This document shows, one piece after another, positions 17,797 through 27,952 of a stretch of DNA of 50,619 nucleotides. The translations under genes were made by a program, and so were the position numbers. Source of the DNA: Cellulomonas triticagri (GTDB lineage: Bacteria > Actinomycetota > Actinomycetes > Actinomycetales > Cellulomonadaceae). Each line of letters begins with the position of its first letter. Position 1 is the stretch's first letter. The notes under the pieces are model-generated. The model was not told the origin of the DNA. It made no database searches and saw nothing but the letters and a program-made list of their open reading frames with translations. The stretch is from positions 1-50,619 of the forward strand of contig NZ_RFFI01000011.1 in the NCBI RefSeq assembly GCF_003696205.1, written 5' to 3'.

Positions 17797-19635
17797 GTGC
17801 CCGGAACCCGCCCCCGTCCCGCGCTGCTGCGCACCCTCGCGACGCCCCGCGGCGCGGCCGTCGCCGCCGGGCTCCTGCTGCTCGCGCTCGTCACCGCGTT
17901 CGGCCCGGCCCTGCTCGGCGACGCCGCGGACACCCGCGACCTCGCCGCCCGGCAGCAGGGCGCGAGCCTCGCGCACCCGTTCGGCACCGACGACCTGGGC
18001 CGCGACCTGCTCGCCCGCGTGCTGGTCGCCACCCGGCTGTCGGTGCTGCTGGCCCTCGGCGCCACCGCGATCTCCGTGGTCGGCGGCGCGGTCGTCGGCA
18101 TCGTCGCGGCGGTGCTGCCCGCGGCGCTGCGCCGCGCCGTCAACGCGCTGGTCGACATCCTGCTGTCGTTCCCGTGGCTGCTGCTCGCCCTGTTCTTCTC
18201 GGTGATCTGGGGCACCACCGCCACCGGCGCGATGCTGGCCGTCGGGTTCGCGGGCGTGCCCGTGTTCGCCCGCCTGGTCAGCACCCTCGCGGCGTCGGTC
18301 GCCGGGACGGAGTACGTGCACGCCGCACGGATGCTCGGCAGCGCGCCGCTGCGCACCGCCCGCGTGCACCTGCTGCCCAACGTGCTGCCGCCGCTGCTGG
18401 TGAACGCCGCCGCGCACGCCTCGGTGTCGCTGCTGTCGTTCGCGGCGCTGTCGTTCCTCGGCCTCGGGGTCCAGGCGCCCGCCTACGACTGGGGCCGGCT
18501 GCTGAACGAGGGCGCCCGGCGCATCTACGTCGACCCGATGGCCGCCGTCGGCCCCGGGCTCGCGATCGTGCTCACCGGCGTGCTGCTGGCCCTGCTCGGC
18601 GAGGTGCTGAGCGAGGGTGGTCGCCGCCGCGGCCGGGCCGGCGGGCGACCGCCGCGCGCGGGCACCGGCGTAGCGCCGGCCGTGGCCGACGACGCCCCCG
18701 TGGTGGACGTGCGGGACCTGCGCGTCGCGTTCGCCGCCGAGGACGGCTCGCTGGTGGAGCGGGTGCACGGCGTGGACCTGCGGGTCGCGCCCCGCGAGGT
18801 CGTCGGCCTGGTCGGCGAGTCGGGGTCCGGCAAGTCCGTCACCGCGATGGCCGTCGCCGGGCTGCTCGGGCCGGACGCCCGGGTGCGCGCCGAGCGGCTG
18901 GTGTTCCGGGGCATCGACATGACCCGGCCGCCGTCGCCCGCCGAGCGCACCCGCCTCGGGCTGGAGCAGACGATGATCTTCCAGGACCCGCTGAGCTCGC
19001 TGAACCCGTCGCTCACCGTCGGGCGCCAGCTCACCGAGGTGACCGAGGTGCACGCCCGCACCCTGCGCGCCGCGGCCCGGGCCCGGGCGCTCGCCGCGCT
19101 GGAGCGGGTCCGCGTGCCCGAGGCCGCGCGCCGGCTGCGCCAGCTGCCGCACGAGCTGTCCGGCGGCATGCGGCAGCGCGTGATGATCGCGACCGGCCTC
19201 ATGGTGACGCCGCGGCTGATCGTCGCCGACGAGCCGACCACTGCCCTCGACGTCACGGTGCAGCGGCAGGTGCTCGGCGCGCTGCGCGGGGCGCAGCGGG
19301 AGACGGGCGCGGCGATCCTCCTGATCTCGCACGACATCGCCCTGGTCAGCGGGTTCTGCGACCGGGTCGTGGTGATGCGCTCGGGGCGGGTCGTCGAGGA
19401 GCTCGACCCGCGGCGCTGGCAGGACGCGACGCACCCGTACACCCGCGGCCTCATCGCCTGCGTGCCCGACATGACCACCGACCGCACCCGGCCGCTGCCG
19501 GTCGTGGAGCCGGAGGCGCCCGACGACGCCGCGCCGGCCCTCGATCCGGGCGCGACCGACCGGTCCGGCCGGACGGGTCCGCCCGCCCGACCCGGCCGAC
19601 CTGGCCGCCCGACCCGCAAGGGAGTCCCCGCATGA
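17797..19635 (+). CDS. ABC transporter permease-ATPase fusion (DppC-DppD)
   Basis: 612 aa. Residues 1 to about 285 are a DppC-type permease (HPFGTDDLGRDLLARVL, EYVHAARMLGSAPLRTARV, SFLGLGVQAPAYDWGRLL). A short Arg/Gly/Pro linker follows. From about residue 305 there is a DppD-type ATPase with Walker A GESGSGKS (340-347), Q-loop FQDPLSSLNP, signature LSGGMRQRV, Walker B LIVADEPTTALD and the HPYTRGL tail. No stop codon or frameshift separates the halves, so one polypeptide is made. The C-terminal 50 residues are low complexity. Such fusions occur in actinobacterial Opp/Dpp importers. Confidence 0.92.
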   Translation: MPGTRPRPALLRTLATPRGAAVAAGLLLLALVTAFGPALLGDAADTRDLAARQQGASLAHPFGTDDLGRDLLARVLVATRLSVLLALGATAISVVGGAVVGIVAAVLPAALRRAVNALVDILLSFPWLLLALFFSVIWGTTATGAMLAVGFAGVPVFARLVSTLAASVAGTEYVHAARMLGSAPLRTARVHLLPNVLPPLLVNAAAHASVSLLSFAALSFLGLGVQAPAYDWGRLLNEGARRIYVDPMAAVGPGLAIVLTGVLLALLGEVLSEGGRRRGRAGGRPPRAGTGVAPAVADDAPVVDVRDLRVAFAAEDGSLVERVHGVDLRVAPREVVGLVGESGSGKSVTAMAVAGLLGPDARVRAERLVFRGIDMTRPPSPAERTRLGLEQTMIFQDPLSSLNPSLTVGRQLTEVTEVHARTLRAAARARALAALERVRVPEAARRLRQLPHELSGGMRQRVMIATGLMVTPRLIVADEPTTALDVTVQRQVLGALRGAQRETGAAILLISHDIALVSGFCDRVVVMRSGRVVEELDPRRWQDATHPYTRGLIACVPDMTTDRTRPLPVVEPEAPDDAAPALDPGATDRSGRTGPPARPGRPGRPTRKGVPA

Positions 19636-20420
19636 GCGAGCTCGAGCTGCGCGGCGTCACCGTGCGCTACGGCCACGGCGCCCGCGCCCAGACCGCCGTG
19701 GACGCCGTCGACCTGACCGTGCGCCCCGGCACGACGCACGGCCTGGTCGGCGAGTCCGGCTCCGGCAAGTCCACCCTGGCGCGCGCGGCCGTCGGCCTCG
19801 TCCGCCCGACCGCCGGGCAGGTCTTCCTCGGTCGGGTCGACGTCACCGGACCGTCCCGGTACGCCCGGCGGACCCGGCGGCGGGTCCAGATGGTGTTCCA
19901 GGACCCGATGAGTGCCCTGGACCCGCGGCTGCCCGTCGGGCTGTCGGTCGCGGAGGGCCTGCTCGCCACGGGGCGACGGACCTCGCGGGCCGACCGGGAG
20001 GCGCGCGTGACCGCGCTGCTCGACCGGGTCCAGATCGACCCGCGCCGCGCGGGCGACCTGCCCGGGGCGTTCTCCGGCGGCCAGCGCCAGCGGATCACCA
20101 TCGCCCGCGCGCTCGCCGCCGAGCCCGAGGTGCTGGTCGCGGACGAGATCACCTCGGCTCTCGACGTCTCCGTGCAGGGGGTCGTGCTCAACCTGATCCG
20201 TGACCTGCAGGCGGACCTCGCGCTCACCGTGCTGTTCATCTCGCACAACCTCGCGGTGGTCCGGTACGTCAGCGACGACGTCAGCGTCATGCGCGCCGGG
20301 CGCGTCGTGGAGCACGGCCCGGCCGAGCGGGTGCTCGCCGACCCGGCCGACCCGTACACCCGCGAGCTGCTGCGCTCGATCCCCGTGATGGGGCAGCCCC
20401 TGGTCCTGGCGGACGCGTGA
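19632..20420 (+). CDS. ABC transporter ATP-binding protein (DppF/OppF type)
   Basis: 262 aa. The second ATPase of the importer has Walker A GESGSGKSTL, Q-loop FQDPMSALDPR, signature FSGGQRQRITIARAL and Walker B VLVADEITSALDVS, with Ile where Pro is usual. The switch histidine is in FISHNLAVVRYV, and the family tail is DPYTRELLRSIP. It would form a heterodimer with the ATPase half of the fused protein. The ATG overlaps the preceding stop by 4 bp, and its own stop overlaps the next GTG by 4 bp. Confidence 0.92.
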   Translation: MSELELRGVTVRYGHGARAQTAVDAVDLTVRPGTTHGLVGESGSGKSTLARAAVGLVRPTAGQVFLGRVDVTGPSRYARRTRRRVQMVFQDPMSALDPRLPVGLSVAEGLLATGRRTSRADREARVTALLDRVQIDPRRAGDLPGAFSGGQRQRITIARALAAEPEVLVADEITSALDVSVQGVVLNLIRDLQADLALTVLFISHNLAVVRYVSDDVSVMRAGRVVEHGPAERVLADPADPYTRELLRSIPVMGQPLVLADA

Positions 20421-21958
20421 GGACCGTCCCGACCCCGCGCGGCGCCACCGCTCCCCCGGTGCTGCTGCGCCGCGCACGCCTGCTCGCGTCGACCGGCACC
20501 CGGGACGTGCTCCTCTCGGGCGGCCGGGTGGCCGCCGTCGTGCCCGGCGGCACCCACCCGGACGTCCCGGGGGTGCCCGCCGTCGACCTCGCGGGGCGCT
20601 GGCTCGCACCCGGGCTGCACGACGCACACGCGCACCTGACCCAGTGGGTCGAGCTCGGGCAGCGGCTCGACCTCACGCCCGCCACCACGGCCGCCGGGAC
20701 GCTCGACCTCGTGCGGGCCGCGCTGCCGTCCTGGCCCGGCGAGGTCCTGGTCGGGCACGGCTTCCGCGACGCCCTGTGGCCGGACGCCCCGACGCGGGAG
20801 GCGATCGACGCGGCCGCGGGAGGGCGGCCCGTGGTGCTGGTCAGCCAGGACCTGCACTGCGGCTGGCTGAGCGCAGCGGCCGCCGCGCTGGTCGACGTCG
20901 ACCGCGGCCCGGACGGGGTGCTGCGCGAGGGCCCGTGGATCCACGGCCTCGACGCGCTGCGCCGCCGCACCCGCCCGTCGGACGCCGCCTTCCGCGCCGC
21001 GGGGCTGGCCGCCGCCCGCCGGGGTGTCGTCGGCGTCGTGGACCTGGAGAACGCCGACAACGCGACCGAGTGGCCGCGCCGCGTCGCCGCCGGGGCGGAC
21101 CTGCTGCGCGTCGAGGCGTCCGTCTGGCCCGACCGGCTGGACGAGGTGATCGACCGGGGCCTGCGGTCCGGGGACGCCCTCGACCCGGCGGGGCTGGTCA
21201 CGATGGGCCCCCTGAAGGTCGTGGTCGACGGGTCGCTGAACACCCGGACCGCCTGGTGCTGGGACCCCTACCCCGGGCTCGCGCCCGACCACCCGCACCC
21301 CTGCGGGCTGGAGGCCGTCGCGCCGGACGCGCTCGCCGGGCTGCTCACCCGGGCGGCCGCGCACGGCATCCGCGCCACCGTGCACGCGATCGGCGACCGC
21401 GCCGCCTCGGACGTGCTCGACACCTTCGAGCGCCTCGGCCTGCCCGGGACGATCGAGCACGCCCAGCTGGTCCGCGAGGCCGACCTCGCCCGGTTCGCGC
21501 GGCTCGGCCTGGTGGCGAGCGTGCAGCCGCAGCACGCGCTGGACGACCGGGACGTCACCGACCGGCACTGGGCGGGCCGCACCGGGCGGGCCTTCGCGTA
21601 CGGGTCGCTGCACCGGGCGGGGGTCCCGCTGCGGCTCGGCTCCGACGCACCGGTCTCCCCGCTGGACCCGTGGCACGCCGTCGCGGCGGCGGTGCACCGG
21701 TCCGACGACGACCGCCCCGCCTGGCACCCGGAGCAGCACCTGCCCGTCGCGGTCGCCCTCGCCGCGTCCGTGCGCGGGCCGCTCACCGTGGGCGCCGGGG
21801 ACGTCGCCGACCTCGCGGTGCTGGACGCCGACCCGCTCGCCGCACCGGCCGCGGTGCTGCGCACGATGCCCGTCGCGGCCACCGCCGTCGGCGGCCGCTG
21901 GACCTGGAGCGCCCTGGACGACCTGCCCGGGCCCGACGCGACGCAGGGAGCACGCTGA
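20417..21958 (+). CDS. metal-dependent amidohydrolase (Amidohydro_3, YtcJ-like)
   Basis: 513 aa. The small beta-sandwich with LLSGGRVAAVVPGG leads to the metal motif APGLHDAHAHL. Further ligands are seen in ATVHAIGDRAASD and GTIEHAQL, and GSDAPVSPLDPWHAV gives the final aspartate. A conserved lysine region occurs in MGPLKVVVDGSLNTRTAW, where the Lys may be the carbamylated bridge. YtcJ-like enzymes hydrolyse C-N bonds of diverse amides and rings, but few have known substrates. Its place behind the importer suggests it opens or deacylates the imported compound. The GTG start is coupled to the previous gene by overlap. Confidence 0.88.
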   Translation: MRTVPTPRGATAPPVLLRRARLLASTGTRDVLLSGGRVAAVVPGGTHPDVPGVPAVDLAGRWLAPGLHDAHAHLTQWVELGQRLDLTPATTAAGTLDLVRAALPSWPGEVLVGHGFRDALWPDAPTREAIDAAAGGRPVVLVSQDLHCGWLSAAAAALVDVDRGPDGVLREGPWIHGLDALRRRTRPSDAAFRAAGLAAARRGVVGVVDLENADNATEWPRRVAAGADLLRVEASVWPDRLDEVIDRGLRSGDALDPAGLVTMGPLKVVVDGSLNTRTAWCWDPYPGLAPDHPHPCGLEAVAPDALAGLLTRAAAHGIRATVHAIGDRAASDVLDTFERLGLPGTIEHAQLVREADLARFARLGLVASVQPQHALDDRDVTDRHWAGRTGRAFAYGSLHRAGVPLRLGSDAPVSPLDPWHAVAAAVHRSDDDRPAWHPEQHLPVAVALAASVRGPLTVGAGDVADLAVLDADPLAAPAAVLRTMPVAATAVGGRWTWSALDDLPGPDATQGAR

Positions 21959-22800
21959 TGCCGCTGACCACGACGGACGACGTCCGCATCCACTTCGAGG
22001 TCGTCGGACCCGACGACGGCGAGCCGCTGGTGCTGGTCGGCGGGGGCGGCACCCAGCTGGTCGAGTGGCGCGAACCGTTCTGCGACCTGCTGGTCGAGCG
22101 GGGGTTCCGGGTCATCCGGTTCGACCACCGCGACACCGGCCTGTCCCAGCGGTTCGGCGCCCCCGAGGACGTGGACGGCGGCTACGCCGTGCAGGACATG
22201 GCGCTGGACGTGCTGCGGGTGCTCGACACGCTCGGGCTGGCGTCGGCGCACGTCGCCGGGCACTCCATGGGCGCGATCATGGGCCAGTACCTCGCCCTGG
22301 ACCACCCCGCGCGGGTGCGCAGCCTCGCGGTGCTGTCCGGCATCCCCGGCCTGGACCCGGCCTACCTGCGCGGGCCGCAGTACGCGGCCACCGCGATGGT
22401 GCCGCAGCGGCCGCTGCCCCGGGACGTCGCGGTCGAGCAGTTCGTCGCCACCCAGCGGGCCATGCACGCGACGGCGTTCGCGTTCGACGAGGACGCCGAG
22501 CGCGCGCACGCCGCCCTGCAGATCGACCGGGGCTACGAGCCCAACGGGTTCTGGCGGCACATCAGCGCGCTGCTGCGCGCGGACGACCGGCTCCCGCGGC
22601 TCGGCTCGATCCGGGTCCCGGTGACCGTCGTGCACGGCGCGGAGGACCCGGGGCTGGCCCCGCTGGCCGCCGAGCTCACCGCGGCGGCCGTCCCGGGCGC
22701 GGAGCTGCACCTGGTCCCGGGGATGGGCCACCGCGTCGAGCAGGCGCTCTGGCCGCTGTACGTCGACCTGATCGCGACCAACGCCCGCCGCACCGCCTGA
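21958..22800 (+). CDS. alpha/beta hydrolase
   Basis: 280 aa, alpha/beta-hydrolase fold. The oxyanion region is LVLVGGGGTQLVEW, the nucleophile elbow is AGHSMGAIM with S103, and D230 (GAEDPGL) and H258 (MGHRVEQ) complete the triad. FDHRDTGLS is typical of the esterase/haloperoxidase-like subgroup. The substrate is unknown; an ester or amide product of the pathway is likely. The ATG overlaps the amidohydrolase stop by 1 bp (TGATG). It is the last gene of the operon and is convergent with the ABC-F gene after 46 bp, in which I see no clear terminator hairpin. Confidence 0.88.
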   Translation: MPLTTTDDVRIHFEVVGPDDGEPLVLVGGGGTQLVEWREPFCDLLVERGFRVIRFDHRDTGLSQRFGAPEDVDGGYAVQDMALDVLRVLDTLGLASAHVAGHSMGAIMGQYLALDHPARVRSLAVLSGIPGLDPAYLRGPQYAATAMVPQRPLPRDVAVEQFVATQRAMHATAFAFDEDAERAHAALQIDRGYEPNGFWRHISALLRADDRLPRLGSIRVPVTVVHGAEDPGLAPLAAELTAAAVPGAELHLVPGMGHRVEQALWPLYVDLIATNARRTA

Positions 22801-22846
22801 GCCGCCGGGCGGGCGCGGGTCGCGCGCTCAGGCGGGGGCACCGCGT

Positions 22847-24445
<1,599 letters not shown>

Positions 24446-24534
24446 TGGTGGTTCCTCGTCCTTCTGGCCGTGCGCGGTCGGTTCGTCAGCGTCTGCCGCG
24501 CGCCCGCGTCGCCGCCCCGGCACAAACGCCGGAC

Positions 24535-24540
24535 AGTCTA
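24535..24540 (-). promoter_or_regulatory. candidate -10 element TAGACT of the ABC-F gene
   Basis: Minus-strand TAGACT would give a leader of about 80 nt before GTG 24445, which has its own SD. It lies in the longest gene-free stretch (24446-24712), where I see no riboswitch-like structure. Confidence 0.35.
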
Positions 24541-24670
24541 CGAGTCCCAGCGCGCGGGTCCCGACCGGAATTCCCGTGCCCGACGTCGCGGCCCCGGCTG
24601 GGGGAATCCTCCAGGCGCGGCGGCGCGGGGTTGGGCGGGTCGGACGGGGACCGCGGGATCGGGGCGGGGC

Positions 24671-24676
24671 TAGCGT
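24671..24676 (+). promoter_or_regulatory. -10 element TAGCGT of the bioYMN operon
   Basis: TAGCGT lies 36 nt before the bioY ATG, leaving a leader of about 30 nt with GAGG 4 nt from the start. No BioR- or BirA-type operator is obvious to me. Confidence 0.4.
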
Positions 24677-24712
24677 GACCGGGTACCCAGCCGCACCGAC
24701 CGACGAGGCCCC

Positions 24713-25327
24713 ATGTCCGACACGCCCCGCCCCGACGCCGAGGCCGCGCTGCCCGCGCCGGTGGCCCGCACCTCCGTCGCCACCGACGTCGCCCTGGTCG
24801 CGACGTTCGCCGCGTTCGTCGCCGTGTGCGCGGTGCTGCCCGCGATCCCGACCGGCGGGGCCGTGCCGATCACCCTGCAGACGTTCGGCGTGGTGCTCAC
24901 CGGCCTGGTGCTCGGGCCGCGCCGCGGCGCCCTCGCGCTGCTGCTGTACGTCGCCGTGGGGCTGGCCGGGCTGCCGGTGTTCTCGGGCGCCGTCGGCGGG
25001 CTCGGGGTGCTGGCCGGGCCGTCGGCGGGCTACCTGCTGGCGTTCCCGCTCGCCGCCGCGGTCGCCGGGGGGCTCGGGCTGCTCGCCCGCCGGGTGCGCC
25101 CGGCCTGGCGGATCCCGGCGCTGTTCGGCGCGGCCGTCGCCTCGACCCTGCTCACCGTGCACCCGCTCGGCATCGCGGTGCTCGGCTGGCGGCTCGGCCT
25201 CGCGCCGTCCGAGGCCGTCGCGGCCGGTGCGGTGTTCCTGCCCGGCGACCTGATCAAGAACGCGCTGGCCGCCGTGGTCGCCGCCGCGGCGCTGCGCGCC
25301 TTCCCGGACCTGCTGCGCGGCCGGTGA
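24713..25327 (+). CDS. bioY: biotin ECF transporter S component
   Basis: 204 aa. BioY binds biotin in the membrane and is served by the ATPase and T protein encoded next. After a polar 20-residue start come about six helices (VALVATFAAFVAVCAVLPAI ... LQTFGVVLTGLVLG). The family phrases PITLQTFGVVLTGLVLGPRRG and GPSAGYLLAFPLAA contain the biotin-binding and coupling residues. The C-terminal FLPGDLIKNALAAVVAAA is also characteristic. The stop codon overlaps the bioM GTG by 4 bp, so the three genes form one operon. Confidence 0.94.
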   Translation: MSDTPRPDAEAALPAPVARTSVATDVALVATFAAFVAVCAVLPAIPTGGAVPITLQTFGVVLTGLVLGPRRGALALLLYVAVGLAGLPVFSGAVGGLGVLAGPSAGYLLAFPLAAAVAGGLGLLARRVRPAWRIPALFGAAVASTLLTVHPLGIAVLGWRLGLAPSEAVAAGAVFLPGDLIKNALAAVVAAAALRAFPDLLRGR

Positions 25328-26085
25328 TCGCGCTCGACGCCGCCGTCGTCACCGCGTACGCCCCGGCGGCCGACGGCCCACGGCGCGGACGGGCGCGGCG
25401 CGCGGCCGAGGACGTCGTGCGGATCCTCGGCCCCGTCACCCTGGACCTGACCGAGCACCGGATCGCCGTCGTCGGGCCGAACGGCTCCGGCAAGTCCACC
25501 CTGGCGCGGCTGCTGAACGGGCTCACGCTGCCCTCCTCCGGCACCGTGCGGGTCGACGGCCTCGACACCGCGCGGGACGGCGCGGCCGTGCGACGCCGGG
25601 TGGGGTTCCTGTTCACCGACCCCGACGCGCAGGTGGTCATGCCGACGCCGGTCGAGGACGTCGCGCTCTCGCTGCGCCGCGCCGGGGTCCCCGCCGCCGG
25701 GCGGGACGCCGCCGCCCGCGCGTGGCTGGACCGCGTCGGGCTGGCCGACCGCGCCGACCTCCCCGTGCGCGCCCTGTCCGGGGGCCAGCGCCAGCTGCTC
25801 GCCCTGACCGCCGTGCTCGCCACCGAGCCGGACGTGCTGGTGTGCGACGAGCCGACGACGCTGCTCGACCTGCGCTGGCGCGCCGTCGTGGACGCGCTGC
25901 TCGCCGACCTGCCGCAGCAGGTCGTCCAGGTCACCCACGACCTCGACGCCGCCGCCCACGCGGACCGCGTGCTGGTCGTGGACGACGGCCAGGTCGTGCA
26001 CGACGGCCCGCCCGCCGCCGCGCTGGCGGCGTACCGCGCGCGGATGCTGCCCCCCACCCCCGCAGCACCAGCGGGGCCCGCGTGA
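25324..26085 (+). CDS. bioM: ECF transporter ATPase, biotin type
   Basis: 253 aa. Walker A is GPNGSGKSTLARLLNG, the Q-loop region FLFTDPDAQVVMPTPVEDV is typical of ECF ATPases, the signature is LSGGQRQLLALTAVL and Walker B is VLVCDEPTTLLD. The switch is VTHDLDAAAH. Position between bioY and bioN identifies it as BioM. It energises biotin uptake from the cytoplasmic face. The first 35 residues are longer than usual and basic ([14 protein letters not shown]); no better internal start with an SD is evident. Confidence 0.92.
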   Translation: MIALDAAVVTAYAPAADGPRRGRARRAAEDVVRILGPVTLDLTEHRIAVVGPNGSGKSTLARLLNGLTLPSSGTVRVDGLDTARDGAAVRRRVGFLFTDPDAQVVMPTPVEDVALSLRRAGVPAAGRDAAARAWLDRVGLADRADLPVRALSGGQRQLLALTAVLATEPDVLVCDEPTTLLDLRWRAVVDALLADLPQQVVQVTHDLDAAAHADRVLVVDDGQVVHDGPPAAALAAYRARMLPPTPAAPAGPA

Positions 26086-26684
26086 CGCTCCTCGGCGCGC
26101 ACCGCACCGCGCGCGGGCCGCTGGACCGGGCACCGGTGGGCGCGAAGCTCGCGGGCCTCGCCGTCCTCGGCATCGCGGTCGTGGCGACCCGCGGCGTCCC
26201 GACGTCGCTCGGGCTGCTCGCGCTGGTGCTGATCGCCGCGGCCGTGGCCCGACTGCCCGCGCGGGCCACGCTGCGCGGTCTGCTGCCCGTCCTGGTCACG
26301 GCGGTGCTCGCGGGCGCCTACCAGGCGTGGGCGCGCGGCTGGGGCCCCGCCGTCGAGGTGGTCGCCGACCTGCTCACGCTGGTGCTCGCCGCCGCCGTCG
26401 TCACCGCCACGACCTCCGCCGACCGGCTGCTCGACGTCCTCGCGCGCGCCGCCCGCCCGCTGCGGCACGTCGGCCTCTCCCCCGAGGTCCTGGCTCTGGC
26501 CGTCGCGCTCGTGCTGCGCACGGTGCCGGAGATCGCCCGCACCGTGCAGGAGGTCCGGGACGCCGCCCGGGCCCGGGGCGCCGAGCGCGACCCGCGCGTC
26601 TGGCTGACCCCGGCGGTGCTGCGCGTCGTCGGACGCGCCCGCGACCTGGGCGAGGCGCTGGCGGCCCGCGGCATCGTGGACTGA
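26082..26684 (+). CDS. bioN: ECF transporter T component, biotin type
   Basis: 200 aa. EcfT-type protein with about four to five helices (KLAGLAVLGIAVVATRG, LGLLALVLIAAAVARL, LLPVLVTAVLAGAYQAW, VEVVADLLTLVLAAAVVTA). The coupling region near residues 155-170 reads RDAARARGAERDP, matching the conserved Ala-Arg-x-x-Gly motif that docks on the ATPases, and GEALAARGI gives a second copy near the C-terminus. The GTG overlaps the bioM stop by 4 bp. It ends just 5 bp before the convergent ROK gene, leaving no room for separate terminators. Confidence 0.9.
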   Translation: MTLLGAHRTARGPLDRAPVGAKLAGLAVLGIAVVATRGVPTSLGLLALVLIAAAVARLPARATLRGLLPVLVTAVLAGAYQAWARGWGPAVEVVADLLTLVLAAAVVTATTSADRLLDVLARAARPLRHVGLSPEVLALAVALVLRTVPEIARTVQEVRDAARARGAERDPRVWLTPAVLRVVGRARDLGEALAARGIVD

Positions 26685-26689
26685 CGACG

Positions 26690-27907
26690 CTACGACGTCG
26701 GCCCGGCCCCCGTCGGCCACAGGTCCAGCGCGTGCCGTCGCGCCGCCCGGCGGGCCTCGACCAGCGCCCCCGTGACGACGACCTCGGCTCCGAGCGGTGA
26801 GATGCCGAGGTGCGGCGCCGGGAGGTCCAGCCCGGGCGGCAGCGCAGCGCGCGCGGCCTCGACGACCTGCTGGATCCCCGCCGACACCGCCCCGGAGACG
26901 ACGATCCGCTCGGGGTCGAACATGCTGGCCAGGACGCTGACGACCCGCGCCAGCGTCGCGCCGACGCGCTGCACGACGCGCAGGGCGTCGGGGTCGCCCT
27001 CGGCGGCGAGGCGCAGCACCCGGCGCCCGTCGAGGTCGTCCGCCGCGACCGCCGCGAGCCGCCCGTCCGGCGCGACCTCGCCGCGGGCCACGGCCTCGGC
27101 CGCCCACTGCGCGGCGCGAGCCCCCAGCCCGGCGGCCGCGCCGACGCCCTCCACGAGGTCGAACGCCACCATCTCCCCGACGCCGCCGTGCGCCCCGTGC
27201 AGCACCCGGCCGTCGACGACGACCCCGGCGCCGAGGCGGTCGCCCGCGAGCAGCGCCACGTAGTTGCGGCTGCCCACGGCGGCCCCCACCTCGCCCTCCG
27301 CGACCGCGGCGAGGGAGGCGTCGTTCTCGACCCGGACCAGCGGCGCCCAGGCGAACGCATCCCGCAGTCCGGGATTCATCCGGTCCCAGAAGCCGTCACG
27401 GTGCGGGGGCGAGTCGCCGTGGGTGTTCACCGGCGCGGGCACCCCGGCGCACAGGGCGAGGACGTCGGCCCGCGAGCGCCCGGCGGCCGCGAGCGCCGAG
27501 TCCACGGCGGCGAGCACGGCGGCCCGGCGCGCGGCGGGGTCGTCGTGCTCCGGGCCCAGCACGGCCCGGGCGGTACCGAGCGGGACGCACCGCAGGTCGG
27601 CGACGGTGGCGGTGACGTGCACCTGCCCGCTGTCGACGCCGGCGAGGAGGGCGCCGTCGGCGCGCAGCCCGAACCGGCGTGCGGGGCGGCCCTTGCGGTA
27701 GTCCCCGGCCTCGCGGGCGTTGGGCAGCTCGCGCAGCAGCCCCCGCGCCGCGAGGGCGTCCAGCGCCTCGATGACGGTGGACCGGGTCAGGCCGGTCGCG
27801 GCGATGACGTCGCTGGCGGTGAGGTCGGCGGCGCCCCAGGCGCAGGACAGCACGGCGTCCAGGCTGGCGGGCCGGGGCGCCGCCGCGCGCGTCTGCTGGG
27901 TCGTCAC
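26690..27907 (-). CDS. ROK family transcriptional regulator
   Basis: 405 aa. The N-terminus has a winged helix-turn-helix (LTASDVIAATGLTRSTVIEALDAL). The ROK sugar-kinase-like part starts near residue 85 (GALLAGVDSGQVHVTATVADL) and includes VRVENDASLAAVAEGEVGAA, VALLAGDRLGAGVVVDG and HGAHGGVGEM. The usual CXCGXXGC zinc site after the GE motif is not present, so zinc binding in the standard way is doubtful. It probably represses the divergent sugar importer and GH13 gene and is released by a sugar ligand. The GTG at 27907 has AAGGA about 12 nt upstream; an upstream open frame has no family similarity. Confidence 0.88.
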   Translation of the reverse strand: MTTQQTRAAAPRPASLDAVLSCAWGAADLTASDVIAATGLTRSTVIEALDALAARGLLRELPNAREAGDYRKGRPARRFGLRADGALLAGVDSGQVHVTATVADLRCVPLGTARAVLGPEHDDPAARRAAVLAAVDSALAAAGRSRADVLALCAGVPAPVNTHGDSPPHRDGFWDRMNPGLRDAFAWAPLVRVENDASLAAVAEGEVGAAVGSRNYVALLAGDRLGAGVVVDGRVLHGAHGGVGEMVAFDLVEGVGAAAGLGARAAQWAAEAVARGEVAPDGRLAAVAADDLDGRRVLRLAAEGDPDALRVVQRVGATLARVVSVLASMFDPERIVVSGAVSAGIQQVVEAARAALPPGLDLPAPHLGISPLGAEVVVTGALVEARRAARRHALDLWPTGAGPTS

Positions 27908-27952
27908 AGGTCTTGACCGTCCTTCCTCCGCGCTGACACACTGCCGGAGCAG

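Noticed and set aside
18525-21739. Long minus-strand frames opposite the fused transporter gene and the amidohydrolase
   Set aside because: The plus strand carries Walker, signature and metal-site motifs in one continuous operon. The minus frames have no family features.
22801-22846. Terminator between the alpha/beta hydrolase and ABC-F genes
   Set aside because: The spacer is GC-rich with a CGCGNTCAGGCG direct repeat, but no stable symmetric stem is visible.
24446-24712. Riboswitch or hidden gene in the longest spacer
   Set aside because: No conserved riboswitch-like core and no open frame with a start and RBS. Only divergent promoter-like boxes were found.
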